Made by a program: the position numbers and the translations under genes. Below are positions 11,601 to 26,600 of a DNA stretch of 64,000 nucleotides, in pieces. The notes under the pieces are model-generated. The model was given only the letters and a program-made list of their open reading frames with translations. It had not been told where the DNA came from and did not search any database. The DNA comes from Amaurobius ferox (taxonomy: Eukaryota; Arthropoda; Arachnida; Araneae; Amaurobiidae). The stretch spans positions 127,208,822-127,272,821 of the forward strand of contig OX578147.1 in assembly GCA_951213105.1 (NCBI GenBank), read 5' to 3'. Position 1 is the stretch's first letter, and each line of letters begins with the position of its first letter.

Positions 11601-14600
11601 ATGACCTTGTTGTTCGGTTCTGTGTGATACGATATTATTTAGTTATTTATTTGCTATTTATTTATAGTATGTAAATATGGCTTTCTAAACAACAAAGGCA
11701 AAATATACAGTCAATTTCAAGCTGACACGTTCGACGAGAACGAAAAAATCGTCAGATATCGGGAGGGAGAGGAGATTCTGAAGACAGAACAGAATACATT
11801 GAAGAATGGAATTCATAATACTAAGTGAACAAAATAAATTTCTGTGAGCGTTAATACGAAATCTCGGGATTTAATTAAACAATCTGTGATAAAATGTTAC
11901 AATAGCGTTTTAAAGTGTTTAATATTAAAAATTACATTGTTTCAGAAAAATGTCTTTTTTAATAATGAGAAAAGGAAATTTTGATAATAAAAATTCCGTA
12001 TTTAAATAACGATGTATATTTTACGCGAAATAATTCATCGGGAGTTGTGACTTGAATAAGAGGGAGGAGAGATTAACGCTAACAACGTAATTCATTCTCC
12101 AACCACGAGGCGATCTACGGCAGTCCATCTAAACTTTCGTTTCATTTTCAGGTTCAGAAAGTCGACCGGAAAATACGGTATTTGTTTATAAAATATAATT
12201 CCATATAAATAATCTTACCCTGTTGTTTTAAATCCGCGACTTCGTCAGTCCGGAGGGGATGGGGGGGTGGGGACAGAAAATTTGGAAAACGTCCTGATTT
12301 TGGAGGTTTCCAGATTTTGGATGTCCGGATTTTCGAGGTTGTACGGTATGTCAAAATTGTGAAAGGTGTCATGATCTCAGTTTATGAATTATCTAATCAT
12401 TAAGATATCACACACAGTCTTTCTAAGCCATCTGTTTTGAAAATGCATGCCACTGAATGAGCATAGTTCACTTTGATTCTAAGGGTTCGTTCGTCAGGAT
12501 ATTCATTATAGAAAAGGCGGACTTATTTTCTATGAAGTTGACTCAATTAAATAAAATAAAACAAAACTTTATTTAAGATAAATAAATCCATTATATATTT
12601 TCATTTCATTTTCAAATCTTCCCCCTCTTCAAACAAGCTTGTTATAAATATACTCTATTGTAGATATAAATTATATACCATATACTTATGGTAAGTTTAA
12701 AACCAGTATTTAACTGTTGTATAAAAAATTCTTGTCACATCTTATTTAAAAATAATTCTATGAGGTTTTGCTAGATATTTTAGAAGTAATCAATTTGAAT
12801 ATTATTTCTCTTCTCTGGATTCATTTCATGTTATATATAGGGTGTATTTTTAATATTCTAGAATCCATGATTCTACTGGGTTCCATTCAAAGGATAGAGC
12901 TTCTTCGACTCCTAGAATTGCAGGTGGGTCGTGATAGGCGACTACAAGAGGCAGCAAGAAGAGCTCAGATGTTGGAGTCTCCTAAAGTTGAAAAAAAAAT
13001 CTCCCGTTTTGAAATAATTCCTGTCTTTAGTAGCACTAGAGTAAGTAATATCTTTTATTTTTATATATCTATGCATAATATGGGAACAATAAAAGCTTGG
13101 GCATAGAAGGAGAACAAGTGATGCATTTGTTTTTGTTTTTTTTATTTTTTTTTTTCCCCTTAGCATTGCCTCATGTAATAGATCTATTTTTTAGCAATTA
13201 TTTTTCTTTGCATGGGAAATTTATAAATAATATTTGTGGGTAATTTGTTTTTTATGTCCCAAGAAGGGTGCTAACATTATATTTACAGTGCAACTTGGAT
13301 AAAACAAACTTTTCTAATTCGAAATCGTCGTTAATTCGAAGATTTCTCTTGGTCTCTTGAACTTTGTATTAAATCAATGTTAAAAAATTGTGGATAATTC
13401 GAAGTTCAACTTCTTTAATTTGAAGTTTTTTATAAAAACTTTCGAACCACAACAACTTTTCGGCCTTTCATCATTAGGAATCATCGCTGGAATACTCCCA
13501 CCTGTTTGACACGTGACAGCTGAAAGACCCCTTCCCACTACCTGTTCGAGCGTTCAACCTACACAGAGGGTGTTGGTTCAACCAGCTTCAGACACCATTT
13601 GAGCTCTTTACTGTCAGTGTGTCTGTAGTGTTGTGAGAGTTTCGCTAGTGAGCATTCATGATGTCTTTGAGTAAACCACACGTTCAATACAAGAATTTAA
13701 TGTTTGCTGAAAAGGTCGCCGCCATTTGCGATATGGAAAAGGGTGTAAAGAGGAAATCGCCAATGAGTACGGGATAGCGCCGAACACTTTGTCTACTTTT
13801 TTGAAAAATAAGGACAAAATTCTGAGTAACTCTGCTGCTACGCATAGAAATAGAAAAGATCTCAAAAGAGCTAGAGAACTGGACAATCCTGAAGTCGATG
13901 AGTGTCCTTGATGCAGCACGAATAAGTATCCTTGATGCAGCGCAAATAAGTATCCTTGATGCAGCATGATTGTGTCACAATGCATGGTCTCAAGTAACGG
14001 AAACAACAATAGCAAATTGTTTTCGAAAGGTAGAATTTACCAATAAAACTGACCCAGCTGAGTTCATAGAAAAAAATGTCCCCCACCGGACACATGGGGT
14101 AACAATATAGGCACGACATTTGAAGAATACGTCAATTTGGACGAAAACGTGCAAGTTTGTGGAGAACTGTCAGATCAAGACATTTTATCAGAAGTGTTAA
14201 ATAAGATGAGTGCAGCAGAGTACGATATCAAGAATGATATACAGGAGGAAGAAGAAGAGACGCCAATCCCTACATCATCGGACGCACTTTTTCATCTAGG
14301 CGAATTTCGTCTGTACATTGAAGAACAAACAAACGTTAGTGAAGCTGTTTTCCTTTCACTAAACATGCTTGATGATTTTGCTAACCTTAAACGACTGAAC
14401 TCTACAAAACAATCAGACATTGCACAATTTTTTCTAAAACTATAATTTTCTGTATTGAATGTAATACGTACATGTATGTAGCTTATGTAAATCTTAATTT
14501 GTTTACATATATATAGTGTTTAAGTCCTTCATACCATGATATTTCTCAATAAATATTTACTTATTGACAGAATAACCTTTTCAAGTATTCAGTGGACCTG

Positions 14601-17600
14601 AAACTAAAGTTAAAAGATGTAACTTTTTTAAATCGAAGTTTTGGATAATTTGAATTTTTTTAGTGGTCCCTTCAGCTTCGAATTATCCAAGTTGCACTGT
14701 ATTAATTTATTACTTTATAATATTTTTTCGTTTTATTTAATGTAATTGTATATTCATAATTAATTATATAGGTAAACATTTCCCTTTCTTTGAAATTAAG
14801 ATGCAGTATAAGCCTTGTAGTTTTTATTTACAATTTTTCCAATTTTTCTTGTGAGCAAAATGCTAATATTTGATAATCCAGAAATATTGGTGTCCAGATT
14901 TGAAAATTAAAAATACTGAAATAATAATAAAATTTAACAGAATTAAAATTTTTAATTTTTTTTTTTTTTTTCTGGTATTGAATGCTATAGTTCGGTGTTT
15001 TTTCAAACTTTTTTTGGCCGTGGAAACCTTTTGAAATTCAGTTTGAAAATGGAACCCCAAAATGGGAAAAAAAGTCTGTTGTGGTCCAAAATTATGTATT
15101 CAAAATTTTACACTTAAAGACTTTCTTTTTATATTAAGAAAATTTACATGAAACTATCACATGATGGAACCCTAAAATACTTTTGTCGAACCCCAGGGTT
15201 TCACGGAACACCCTTTGAAAAATGCTGCTAGTTAATACACTCAGTAAAATTGAATAATTGAGAGAAGATTGAAATAGAATTGAATTGAGCCTAATATTTT
15301 GAGAAATGATAAATCCTTAAATTAATTTCAATTTAGTTTTGATTAACAGTTAATATTAACAAAATATCCCCCTTTGTTAGTGATGCATTTCTCTATCCAT
15401 TATGGAAATGAATCATATAGATATCATATACAGACCATGCTTGTTGAACCTGTTAAAGAAAATTACCTGCTGTTTTTGCTGTGCTTGTGTAACAGCTTAT
15501 AGATGAGGTGCCGTGCTGACCCTGATATGTTCTGTTGGGGATAAATCTGGGGACCTATTAGGTCATTGTATTATGTTGGTACCTCGTAGCCATTCCTGTG
15601 AGATGTTTGCTATATGTGGACGGACATTATCATGTTGAAATAATACATTATTCACACCAATTTTGAATGGGGGTAGCCACAAGTTCTAAGATTTTAGCAG
15701 CATTTGCATTAAGCTGTTAAACAGCCATCATGGAAGAATTTCATTCTTACCAGAATGGAACAGCTATTGTAGTTGATCAAATAGTAAGTATCTTTGTTTT
15801 GTGATCAATAAGTTGAAAATTATTAATCTTCTCAATTTATTAAATCTGTGTTTGACTGTATTTATGCATTTTATGTTGAAATTTTAGCGCAGATAAGTAA
15901 TTTAGTGTAGAAATATCAGTGTTGTTTCTGCTATAATGTGACTGACTTCTTATTTCAGAATAGTCCTCGCCCAGGTCAAGAAACTATAGGTAATTGTTTG
16001 TGATATATATGGCATTTCTTTGATGAATGGAGATTTCTTGTTTTCCCTAACTAACATGTGAATAATTACAAAGATAAATGTTATTCAAAGATAAATACAT
16101 TCAAAAATGAATTTTCATTTGATAGCTCAAGAAACAAAATAAGCTCTGAAGATTGCAGAAATATGTATAATTCAAGTACTCTTCATTTCATGAAAAGTAA
16201 ATATTTCAAGCTTCAGGATATAAACAACATTTACTACATTCATTCTAAAGTCCGTTTAAAGAAGATTTTTCTCAAAATATGTTTGTTTTGCTTTGGTACA
16301 TTTTATGTAAATTCTATAGCATCTATGTTCATGAAATTTTGCAAGAGAATAAAATTTATGATGGTGCATCTAGTGAACCAAAATTTTTCAACATAAATTG
16401 CTTGATATTTTTAAAAGAGTTTATAAAATATCTAAGATTAAGACATAATTTTTAAACTCATATACACTTTTTAAAATAAAGCAATTTAAGTAGAAAAGGT
16501 TAAGTTTACTTGGTGCATAATCATAAGTTTTATGTTCTTGCAAAATTTCATAAATGTAGATAATATATAATTTACATAGTGTACAAAAAAAAGAAAAAAC
16601 AAACCTTTTGAGAAACACTTGAATTTTATACTTTTCATGATTTGAAAGGTATATAAAGTGTACATATTTTTATTTTATAAGCTACTAAAAACATCAATTT
16701 TTTGCTTGTTTATCATATCTTGGTCCCCTTAACATCCAGTAGCTTTCTTGCAGCAGCTGTCGACTCCATAGCTGTAGCATAGGCACACACCTGGCTGCGT
16801 GATGGCAGTTTACAGTAGTGAACTATGTTATAGATGTTAATGGTATCACATTAATTTAATTCACATATATCAGCCAAATATAATCATAGGCATCACTAAG
16901 CTGTTGCCAATTTGAAAAGAGACTCTTAAAGAATTTTTACAAATAATTTGGATAATAAATCTGAAAATGTTACATAATATTTTGATTCTGATAATGATTG
17001 TGATGCACATACTACTAAACACTAGAATGTGTATGTATAAGAAAGTTAAGTAAAGAATCATACTCCAGATATTTCTATATATTTTTACCACAACAGGAAA
17101 TATCTTTCATTAAATGAATGCCATTGTTATTTTGCAGTTCTTTATGCTTTCTAAATGTCCTCTTTTCTCCCTGTAGCCTTCCCCAAAGTGTTCTCCCCCA
17201 CCCTCCCCAGTAGTCACCACCCCTAAGATTACCAAAAAGTCATTCTTCCGTTACTCACCTGTCAATTCCCCATATAACACCATTACTTCACTAGGTAAGT
17301 TAGTCCACTCTGATTGTTCTAATCGTAGATTTTTAACACTTTATTTTTATGCATGATATGAAATGTTTTATGTTTATACATTTTTCTAAAGAGTGACATT
17401 TTTATTTTGTATAAATGTTAAAATCTTTACTTTCTGAATTGAATAGAATCCAAGTACCATAAAAAATTAAGATAATCGAAAATGCTTAAAATGTGCAACT
17501 CAGTTAATTTTGTATACATATCAATACAATAGAGTCCTATTTGAACTAAAAAAGTAATTAGCACATATTGGTTTGAGCTTTCTCTATTGTAGTGGCTCTA

Positions 17601-20600
17601 TTGAACTGTTTCTTTTATTTCTTTTCTTATTACCTAGAATTTATATATCTTTATTTATTTATTTATTTTTTATTTTAACTTTAAAATTTAGTCCTCCTTT
17701 TCTGTAAATATCATTATCATTTAATAGTACTTGCATTATAATTTTTGTAAAAAAATATTACCAATTTTTTTTTTTTATATATATAAAGTTTCACATAATA
17801 AACGATCGTATTATAGGATCTCACTTGATTTTCTTTGCTAGTATTTACATATGTATACTTACTGCTATCTACAGGTACAGGTGCTTGAAAATTGGAAAAG
17901 TACTTGGAATTTTAGATTAATATTAATTTATTTCATTGTTAATTTCTCTTTATATATATAACAGGGATTTTGTTTTAGTATCTAAAAAATGTCCTTTCCT
18001 GCTGAAGTTTTCCATCAAATTATAGTTACTTCTGCAAAAAGTAAATTTTAAAAAAACGCTTGTGGCAGATGAATTCAATAAATGACCATTTTGAAAATTT
18101 GAATGCACTCTCCATTTAGCCAAAAATATTGTGTATATCTGCAGGAAACAAAACAGAACAAAAGGAAAATGAAAATTGACCAATTAAAATTTGCTCTTTA
18201 AATATGTGGCATAGCGGCTGCAATTCAATAAATTGTCATAATTCAATATTTTCTCCCTACCTCTTAATTATGGATCATTTTTTTTTTTTTTTTATATTTT
18301 GAGCATGGGAGTTTTAGAGGTTAATACTGTATCCAATGTACAATATTGTATATTATTGTACATTGATTTTGAATTTACTTGGTTACAAAATTGTCTGTAA
18401 ATTCCAAATATTGCCCAAAAATATTGATGCGTTTGATTGTGATACTTATAAAAATAAGCTCTATTTATATGGCAATCTGTAAAAATATTTCTTAAAATTT
18501 TGCCTTAAGGCCCTTTTCAGTGGGATTGCATTTAGCGAAATAGTAAAATAATATTTACAACTATTTGGAAATCTTATCCAGTGTTCAAAAGTTAAACAAA
18601 ATGTGTGAACTAAAATGAAAAATCAGATGCATAAAGGATTGAACACATATAAAACTTTTTGATAAGTAGAATTTTCTAAAATGATTAATTTGACAACAGA
18701 AAAAGAGACTTTACTTAAATATGTCAAAAATAAATGAATAAAATAACAATGCAGTATTTTTGCAATATGTGTATATGCTCAATCGATATTAATGTTGTAT
18801 GTTGTTAAGAAATTAAAAGTCTGTAAACTTTTTCATTATAATATAAAAAGTTACTTTTCTGTAAAATATTTTTTCATTTTTTCCTCCACAGATTTTGTTG
18901 TAAAGTAAATTCTAGCTTTAACATTCTGCATTTGAAAAGCAGGATCATTTGTCATACATTTTTTTATTGACAAGTGATCACTGTATTAGATCCTCGGAAT
19001 AAAAATTTTATACAATAAATTCACTTAATACTGCCTAAAATTATCTGATTTAGAAAAGAAAAAAAAAATATAGTGGCTGATTAAATGTATCAACTGATTT
19101 TCAGGGATAAAACAATATTTTTCATGATGAAAAGATAGAACAACCACAGAGCTAGCTATAAGCAAGAAGACATAGACACCTCTTGCTTATGGCACACTAC
19201 CACAAACAAGAGGTATAGGCACTTTTTTGTCTGTGATAGTATGGTTTCTCTGGTTTTTCATCTTAAAGAAGAAAACTGGTTTTTGCCTCTGAATCTGGAT
19301 AATGTTTTTAATCAACTGCTTATGCTATTACTAATGAATTTTTTTTATTTCAATATAAATTTCCAAATTTTGATTAGTGCTCATCCATTTAGACAACAAC
19401 GTCAACCTGAACTATATTTAATGGAGTTCCTACTAAAACATTCAATTATTTGAGTGTATGGCTGATATCAATGTCAGTTAAAGAAATTTTTCCCAAAATG
19501 GTACATTCAACACTTCTTTTGTTTTATTGGATTGTTTCCAAAAATATATTTGAATTTTATATGCAACTGTCTTCATTTTATGACTCGATAAAAATCGATA
19601 AGCTTATCAATAAGTTCTTATTAAAACAAATATACTAAATTTCAGGGATGTAGCTTCATTCATTCAAGACATATCACACACTCTATAGTGATCTCCCAGC
19701 CACTCAAACGACTACTGGAAACCCTCGGGTCAGTCGAGTGGTCTGGGACTTCAACACTCTATAGTAAAAGTAAAATTTCTAACATTTTGAGAAATGATAA
19801 ATCCTTAAAATAGTTTCAATTTAGTTTTGATTAACAGTTAGTATTAACAAAATATCCTCTCATTTGATAAATAATGATCATATTTAATTTTTTATATTTT
19901 TCATTTTAGATCAGAAACACAAATCTTGAAAATAGCACACATTAGCATCCTGTTACGTTTAAACAACAAATTATAAATATTATTATTTCTTTAAAAGTTT
20001 TCAATATACATATTTTGTTTTTCCATCTTTTAAAAATAGCACACATTAGCATCCTTTTACATTTAAACAACAAATTATAAATATTACTATTTCTTTAAAT
20101 GTTTTCAATATACATATTTTGTTTTTCAATTTTTGAAAATTTCAGAGCCTTCGTTTTGTTTAATCTCTCTCAAAATCAGTAGGCCTTTTTGCCTGTCCAT
20201 TTATGTTTTTTGCAATTATACTTCTTATTTATTAAATATTTTAAAATTTTGGATTCTGTTTTTCTTTTAATGTATTTGTGGAACACCAGTCTTATTTATT
20301 TTTCAAGATTTGCTAATTTTTCTATTAAAGCATCTATTGCAATCTGTTTTTTAACACTTTCCAACATAGTTGAAAAGTGTTTATGACTTTGTTCATTCTG
20401 TCTGTCCATTCGCACATTAACTGCTGTAAAAATGACTTTATCAAAATGAAATTTTAGTATGTTGTTGAGACAGTCTGTGGAACATAGGGGAATGTAAATG
20501 AATAATATCACCCAATTAGTTTTGGGTTGAACCTGGGTTAAAAAGGGGAAATACATTGAACCCTATGGGACCTAATTTTTCAAACATTTTTTAAGCAAAG

Positions 20601-23600
20601 TTGAAATTCTCAAATTACTTTGAAAATTTTAGGAAATATTCAAATTATCCCATAAAATATATAAAAAAAAATTCTGCAAAATATATTTGGTAGTTTTTAA
20701 AATAAAAATTAAAATAATAATTACACTCATATTATATGAAGATATCCTTGATCCACTTTAAAATAAAATATGGCATCCACCTTTTTTTTTCCATTGTAGA
20801 AATCGTGATTTTTAAAGTTCTTTTAAATTTATGTTTAGTGTTATGTTTGTCCTAAAACCGCTTTATTTTTGCGTATTTTCTGTACATCTATATTCTGTGT
20901 CAATGCAATTACAATATTTTTTTGTTTAAATGATCATCAAACTTTGATTATTTCTACAACAAAGTCTAATTTTAATGGATGAGGAATGCAAACAAGTGAT
21001 TGTAAGATGAGTTGAAAAAGAATTGCTGAATTTTTTCACCCAAATTTATTTAGCTCTGGAGTCTGTAATAAAAATGATATGAATGAATTTTATTCATTGC
21101 TTTTACATAGAGAGCCAGACAATTTATATTTCAATGATCATTTTTTTTTTTCGATAAAGTTTTAAGTTTTCAAATATAATAAATTATTGTAATACTGTAA
21201 TAATTTGAAATATATCAGCTCTGAATGTATCGCATTTTAGAGATGTTTAAATAAAATTGCATATCAGTTGGAAAATGTTTCATAATCAATGCTTTATGCA
21301 TGATTGACCTTTCTTGTTCTAAGAGGAAAAATATTTTCATTTTATTGTTTGTATTTTGAAGCATGAATTATATATCTAAGATTTCATTGTTTGTAGATGT
21401 TCGTCTAAAGCATGCTTTTGAAACTGTTTTCAAGAAAGCATTATCAGATCCATTTGAAAGGGTAAGTTTTATACAAACATGTGCATACATGCATAATGAT
21501 ATATTTAAATTAAACTCTGAGGCCTTTAAAGTATAGTGGTTATGTGTAATATTTAATTTATAAAAATAATATATTAAAATAGTTTTGTTTATCTTGCTGA
21601 ACAGCATAATACAATATTTGACGTATATACTTAGCAAAATAGGGTAACAAAAGGCATGTGTATAAATTCATATTTAAAATATTGCCATACAATTATGAAT
21701 ACTGGGTAAGGAATTGGCTTAAAGCTGTGAGAATTTTATTTTTATTTTCTTATACACTATAGAATAACCATGAAAATAATGTATTCTGACCCATTTAAAG
21801 GTACAGTCGTCACGAGTCACAGTCGAGAGTCACAGTCGTCACGATAGAGTTCTCGGAATATCCGGTACCTGCCCCCGGTCGGCCAGGCAATGGCCAAAGC
21901 TGCCCCACAGGCTTACGATCGAGCACTAAAACAAACGAAACCAAGCCTAGAACAAAAAGAACCCACCACAGAGTCCCACTGTGTCCCACTGAGAATCCTC
22001 CTTTGACTGAAGCCCTAACAACTCTATTCAACAAAAGAGTAGTCAGCCAGACTACAAAGTAAAATTCAGAGGAGCAACTTACTCTTATACAAATATACAA
22101 AATAATATACAAATCATAAAAGAGTTGCAGCAACTCGTCCTACATATAAGACAAATGTGAACTGAACTCATCCTTCCGACATTCAAATAGAGCCGAGGCT
22201 GAATCAAAGCTCCTGCTGGATAAACAGCATCACCCTCGTAAGGTTGGTAAGGGCAAGCTCCCCGTAAGCCCTTTTAACAGGCGGCTACTGGCCCCAACAT
22301 ATTAACACATAGCCAAGTCACTAAAAACCATAAAACCATTATAGAACAAAGAAAATATTGTTTTCTCAAAATAGTTTAGCATTTGAAATGTTGGTGGACA
22401 TGCACACATTATTTTAAGATCTCCTAAACACAATGTAATTTAATGATGTGCTGAGGAGCTGACCCAATGGTTCAAAAATGCTAATGCACGTATCATCATG
22501 TAATTTTTTATTTAGAATGATTATGTAAAAATCTAGATTTAGATAGGATACTTGTGAATTGCATAAATTGTTAAACATTTTTAATTTTGATAATACTGTT
22601 GTGGAGAAATAATGATAATTCCTAGAAAAATGATTGTAGTGTGGTCTATAGAAAGATGATAATATGGACTTCATTATGTATGAAATGTGTTTTAAAATAG
22701 CATATATTCTTTAAATGCATCAAATTCATCAGCTTCACTAGCCTGTTGTCAATTTAAAAAGGAAATTTAGAAATATTAAAATTAAAAGAAATTCAAAAAT
22801 ATGAAGAATTAAAAGAAATTTAAAAATATTAAGAATTAAAAGAAACTAACTACTTGAAAAAGAAAACATATATAAAAATGTATTATTTTCTCTATTCTGG
22901 CAAGAGAATGCCTACTAAATTTATTAAAACAAGGTAATGTAACAAAATTATTGAAAAAATATCTGTAGCATAATTATACCTTTATGTTATATAAGAAATC
23001 TACAATTAAGATTTTTTTAATAAATATACCTCAAATAGATAATACAGTTTTATTTTAATTCATTTGCATTTGTGGTGTTTTGAAATAGCATATATTAGTA
23101 TACATTTTTTACACATCAAATTCACCAGCTTCAATAACCTGTTGCCAACTTAAAAAATAAATTTAAAAATATTAAAAATTAAAAGAAATTTAAAAATATT
23201 AAGAATTAAAAGAAATTAACTACTCGAAAAAGAAAACATATAATTTTATAAAGAATGAATTTATTATAAGAATAAATTTATTAAAATATGGTAATGTAAC
23301 AAAATAATTCAAAATTGTTGAAAATAAATATTGGTAGCATAATTAATACCTTTATATCATATAAGAAATCTACAATTAAGAGTTTTTCAATAAATATACC
23401 TCAAATAGACAATGCAGTTTTATTTTAATTTATTTGCATCTATGGTGTTAGCCACCATTCATATATAGTGTGCAAAATTTACTTATAGTAAAGAGTATAT
23501 GTATATGTTAATTTTTTGTTTAATCTTATATTGCAACTACTTTATAATCATTTCAGTTTGAATCCAGTGTTCCTAATACTCCTACTGTAAAAAGATCTCA

Positions 23601-26600
23601 AGTAAATAGCTTTTTTAATGACATTTTGTTTATATTTTATTTTAAGTTATGGACTGTTTTTTTATTGATGTCTTTGTATTTTTTTTAGCCAAAGACTTTA
23701 CCAGACATGACTCCCGAAGAAGTAAGCATTACCCGTTTCTTGATAATGTGTTTCTCTGATCCTAGACGAAAGTTTAAATATTTATTTTAAATTAAACTTT
23801 TGTCATTTACATTTACTTTTAAATTTACATTTACTTTGTAAATGTAAATTTATTTTAAATTTACATTTACAAAGGTTATCAATGTTTGTCTGTATTTATA
23901 CATATTTTTTCATATATGAAAAAATTTGATCATGTGCTGCTAGTCCAAGAACAATAAATTTAATTTTCCCCAATGCATGAGCTATTTTTTTTAAAACGAT
24001 TTAATAATTGAGATTAAAATTGCTGTGTTCATTTCAATCAGCAATCAGATAACCACAAATCATCCAAAATGCCAAAACAAATAATGTATGTTACTGACTT
24101 GCAATTGCAAAATCAGTGAGTCACTATTTTCAAGATTTCCATAATTTGTACATAAAATGTGAGTAAGCGCAAATCCTGATTTTAGGAGAAATAATCAAAA
24201 TCCATTTCAATCTCCTACAGTAATTATGCTTTTCAGACAGTTAATATTAAAAGCAAGGAATTTTACACAATTTTTTATTTAATCCCATCTCCCTTAATAA
24301 CTGTGGGTGTAAGAGCAATTTGTTTGTTATAGTGTTATTACACAGGGCAATTCCGCCCGTCAATCATACTTTAGGCCCCCACTCTTTAGCAGGTCCTTTT
24401 TCTCTGATTTAATTCCACAAAGCATTTTTTAGTGTATTTTTGTATAACTTGAATCTTTTATATCCCAAAGGTGTCTGTAATTTGGTAAAAGTTCTATTAT
24501 TATTTTTTCATCTCTAGACTTCAGCAATTCTCTCCGGCAATAATACTTTAGACCCTGCCTATCTAGCACACCTCTCCTCTTTAATGCCGCCGATTTCATT
24601 CCAAAAAGCATTCTTTAGTGTGTTTTCATATAATTTGGATCTTTTATATCCCATAGATGTCTGTAATTTGGTAAAAGTTCTATTATTTTTTTCCATCTCC
24701 AGATTCTAACATAGTTGAGTTGCTTCAATGTATTTGCATTGCAGTAGCTATCACCATCTTGAATGTAAATGAGGAGAGGAAAGGCAGAGCTGAGTGACGT
24801 CTAATCTTATCATCCTCTAGTTTGCCACTCAGATATTGAGCAATTTCTATTGTCAAGTATGAAAGAATTGCAGTAATTCGGCTAGCAAGATTTCTTCCCA
24901 TTGAAATGTATGGTGTTGTTAAAAAATTGCTGGAAGGAATTGCTCTGTGTAATAACACCATTATATTTTGATTCAGCAGTGCCAAAACTAAAAAACAATC
25001 GAAATGTTAAAAGAGATAAATATGTGTATGTTTATATAAATATAAAAGTTTTTTCTGGTAAGTTTTGTTTGAATTTATATGTGTATCCTTCAGAAGACGT
25101 TTAAATTCATTTAATTTTTAATCTAACAGCTACTGGCATGGGAGGAAGAGCAGATCAATGCCACGGTAGATTTTAGTAAATGCCATGTAGATCCTGCACC
25201 TTTTCAACTTGTTGAAAGAACTACACTTATTAAAGTAATTTTTGTTTTCTCATTCCTTATGTCTTTGGATATTTTTAAATTTATATGCAATGTATTTATT
25301 TTTTTTAGAATCAAGCATGCTAATTTTATGAAGATGAAGTAGGGCAAGTTTAACCATGGTTTTGTATAATTTAACTTTAACACCATCTTATTGCTTAGTT
25401 ATTGGGGCTACAAATTTCAAATATATAATACTTACTATATTTTCTAACTGGGAACACAAAAAGAAAAAATTCCATTTCTTTATTGTTTTTCTCTTTCATT
25501 TCTTTATTATTTTATCACTATCATTTCTTTATTATTTTTTTCTTTCATTCCTTTAATATTTTTCTCTAATTTTAATTTTTGGCGAAAGTGATGCCACTTG
25601 GTTACACTTACCTCAGCTTCTGGGGTATGTGTTTCTCCTGCCTGGATCACTAAAGCCATTTCATTGGCAATAATATAGATTTCTTTGAAAAAATTTATTT
25701 CATGTTGTTATCTTAATTAAGATTCTATTTCATGTTATTTTCTTAATTCAGTCCAAAGTTGTAAATTGTTTTATAAGCAGCTATGCAAGGATTTCACCAA
25801 ACGTAAAAATCTCAACAAAATAAAATATGCTAACAATTAATTACTTTGGTAATAAAAATTATATCTTTAGTACTTTGTTAATTAGTTAAAATTATTTTGT
25901 TCAGGGACAGAAATCTCTCTAGCTTTGGTGGGGGTGGCTGCTCTGTCTTTTGATACTGAAAAAAGAGGCTGTATTTTGCCTTCAAGATTGATTCATACCT
26001 ATTATGAATTATTTGCTGTACTAACAAAGTTTTATTTTATTTTATAATTATTTTTTTTTCATAGCAGTTTCAGCATATTTTTTATAGTTATTTGTATCAG
26101 AATGTGCAAGATTAGAACAGAAATTATTCAAAATTCAAGATGTTCATAGCATTATATTCCCTATGGAGGAATAATTAATGTAACAATGATAGTAATATAA
26201 TGATAGTATATATATGAGGAAATGATAGTTTGAATTGTACTGTGGGTGTAAAGAGCATTAATATAGCATGCATTAATATGAATGTGCCAGTTACATCAAA
26301 TCCATAGGTGTGACTGGATCCATAGGTATTGCCAACATAAAAAAAAAAGTCATAAAAAATGTTAAAATACTTTGCAGACAAAAGCTTATAAAAGGATAAA
26401 TGTTCACATTTCCTCCAATACATGGTAATGTATTTAGGAAAGATATGGTAATGTAGTATGCTGTAGCTGAAAAACTGTGGTGAAATTTGTTAGTTAAGTT
26501 ACTTATACAATATCTTGGTGTTGATTAGATTTAGGAACAATAGAACTAACTTTTTTGTTAAAAATAGCCTACACAAATTAATAAAATCCCAAATAAAAGA

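Noticed and set aside
16058..16618. 112- and 65-codon frames on opposite strands
   Set aside because: They share mirrored text because they sit on the two arms of a palindrome, and have no family match.
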